Positions 5,688 to 6,662 of a stretch of DNA of 6,662 bases are shown here, one piece after another. The translations under genes and the position numbers were made by a program. Source of the DNA: Candidatus Altimarinota bacterium (GTDB lineage: Bacteria; Patescibacteriota; Gracilibacteria; BD1-5; UBA2023); contig DNKW01000051.1 in assembly GCA_003488655.1 (NCBI GenBank), positions 1-6,662 on the forward strand, given 5' to 3'. How positions within the stretch are numbered: the first letter of the stretch is position 1; each line of letters opens with the position of its first letter. The notes under the pieces were generated by a model, which did no database searches, had not been told where the DNA came from, and saw only the letters and a program-made list of their open reading frames with translations.

Positions 5688-6662
5688 CTAGTTTCTCCCC
5701 AACAACCCCGCCATATCCTCCTTCAATTTCGCCGTATACGTCACGGGTGTTTTTTTGCTCGGGTGCACGAAACTTATGCGGCTTGCATGAAGGAGCTGTC
5801 GTCCTACCCCATACATTCTTTTTGCGAAGGCATTTTCCTGTTTATTCCCATAGGTGGTATCTCCGAGAACGGGACATCCGATGGAGGCAAGGTGAACGCG
5901 AATCTGGTGCATGCGCCCCGTTTCGAGCACGCATTCAACGAGACTGTATTTCCCGTGTATTCCCGTTTCAAGCACTTTGTAGTGTGTGACAGCGGTTTGT
6001 CCGCCCTCATCATCGATGATGATTTTATTCTCCCGTTCGGCGTTTTCCAGCCGTCGGAGTTTTCTGCGGATGACACCGCGGGTTTCCGGAGGAGTTCCGA
6101 GACAAACCGCGAGGTATACTTTCTCTATTTTATTGGATTGAAGCGCATTGAGCATAAAGTCGAGCGATGGCTTGGTCTTGGCGATCATGACAATCCCGGA
6201 AGTATCTTTATCAATCCGGTGAATAAGCGAGGGCTTGAATGTGAGAGAACTGAAGTTTTCTCCGAGATAGTCTTGAACTTGGGCAATGAGGGAGAGGTCG
6301 GTCGTTTTGAAATCCCCCGGATGCACAATAGTCCCCGGATTTTTATTGACGATGAGAATCTCGCCATCTTCATGGATGATGTCTTTCTGATCGAGTCTTT
6401 GTTTGCTGGTACCGGCACTTTTTAGGGGTACCGGCACTTTATTGACTGTGAGCGTTGCATATTCTTCATCTTTGACAAAGAGTTCGATACTATCTCATTC
6501 TTGAATTTTATATTCATTGTCTTCGCGTTTTCTATTTACCTTCACCGCATTTTTTCGGTTGAGTTTATATATGAGGCTCAGTGCCGCGTTCGGAAGGAGT
6601 TTCTTGAGGAATTTATCCAATCGTTGGTTGGCATCATTGGAGGTAATGGTGAATTGTTTCAT
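5688..6662 (-). CDS. rluC: RluC/RluD-family 23S rRNA pseudouridine synthase with S4 domain (one internal UGA read as Gly)
   Basis: Isomerises uridines to pseudouridine in 23S rRNA, in the cytoplasm. With UGA as glycine the product is 324 residues, the usual family length. The N-terminal S4 RNA-binding domain (about 12-62) shows QRLDKFLKK, then LIYKLNRKNAVKVNRKR and EYKIQE-G-DSIEL, closely following the S4 domain of E. coli RluC. The catalytic domain starts near 95 (HEDGEILIVNKNPG, VHPGD). It has the catalytic-Asp motif HRIDKDTSG (Asp151), then YLAVCLG and GRMHQIRVHL (249-258) with LGDTTYG near the end. Under the standard code the gene would be cut to a start at GTG 6437, losing the whole S4 domain. 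ATG is at 6662-6660, the window edge, so its ribosome site and promoter are not visible and a start further upstream cannot be excluded. The stop is TAG. RluC rather than RluD is favoured by the S4 match; the exact target uridines are inferred. Confidence 0.92.
6408..6440. repeat. 14-base direct repeat inside rluC
   Basis: GGTACCGGCACTTT occurs at 6408-6421 and again at 6427-6440, a period of 19 bases. The two copies are read in different frames. Both fall in the linker between the S4 and catalytic domains, where a small duplication would be tolerated. Confidence 0.8.
6495..6497 (-). other. in-frame UGA decoded as glycine at codon 56 of rluC
   Basis: The minus-strand frame runs without other stops from ATG 6662 to TAG 5688. 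This TGA sits between IQE and DSIEL. In E. coli RluC the matching stretch reads KLEAGDEVRI, with glycine at the same place before Asp. The flanking S4 sequence is well conserved, so this is sense coding, and glycine is the expected residue. Confidence 0.88.

Noticed and set aside
5667..6425. 252-codon open frame on the plus strand
   Set aside because: Antisense shadow of the RluC-type gene, whose minus-strand frame has clear catalytic motifs.
6495..6497. Alternative explanations for the rluC TGA: selenocysteine, UGA = Trp (code 4), pseudogene or sequencing error
   Set aside because: The family residue is glycine, not Cys or Trp. Trp is encoded by TGG throughout the window. Three genes carry one TGA each and are otherwise intact. 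No gene ends in TGA. Sequencing error cannot be excluded for a single site but is unlikely for all three.

Overview
This window looks like chromosomal DNA from an ultra-small CPR/Patescibacteria bacterium that reads UGA as glycine (translation table 25: Gracilibacteria or Absconditabacteria/SR1). Three of the six genes make sense only if an in-frame TGA is translated. The clearest case is codon 56 of an RluC-type pseudouridine synthase, where TGA falls exactly at the glycine of the S4-domain motif. None of the six genes ends in TGA: five end in TAG and one in TAA. A standard-code annotation would truncate rluC and wecG and give a wrong C-terminus to a small basic protein.

Layout, left to right. 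1-720 (+): the 3' two thirds of rlmN, cut by the window edge. 723-849: a palindromic REP/BIME-like repeat. 878-1141 (+): a small, very basic protein of unknown function. 1133-1163: a hairpin terminator shared with the convergent gene; it carries the UAG stop codon of both genes in its two arms. 1156-1902 (-): a WecG/TagA/CpsF glycosyltransferase. 1903-2022: a divergent promoter region. 2023-4425 (+): an 800-residue membrane-anchored VirD4/TraG/HerA-like P-loop ATPase. 4435-4582: a second repeat of the same architecture. 4608-5558 (+): an exported protein of unknown family with four cysteines. 5559-5677: a nested inverted repeat between convergent genes. 5688-6662 (-): full-length rluC-type gene whose ATG is the last three bases of the window.

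The genes do not form one obvious pathway. The two edges hold 23S rRNA modification enzymes (RlmN and RluC type). The middle holds cell-envelope functions: a glycosyltransferase, a membrane ATPase of the DNA-transfer/pilus class and a secreted protein. Each intergenic gap is short (about 120-180 bases) and filled with inverted repeats, terminators or promoters. There is no stretch above 300 bases without a gene. I see no tRNA, rRNA, CRISPR array or transposase gene. The most notable content is the recoded UGA, which is used sparsely here, together with the paired palindromic repeats placed just after stop codons.
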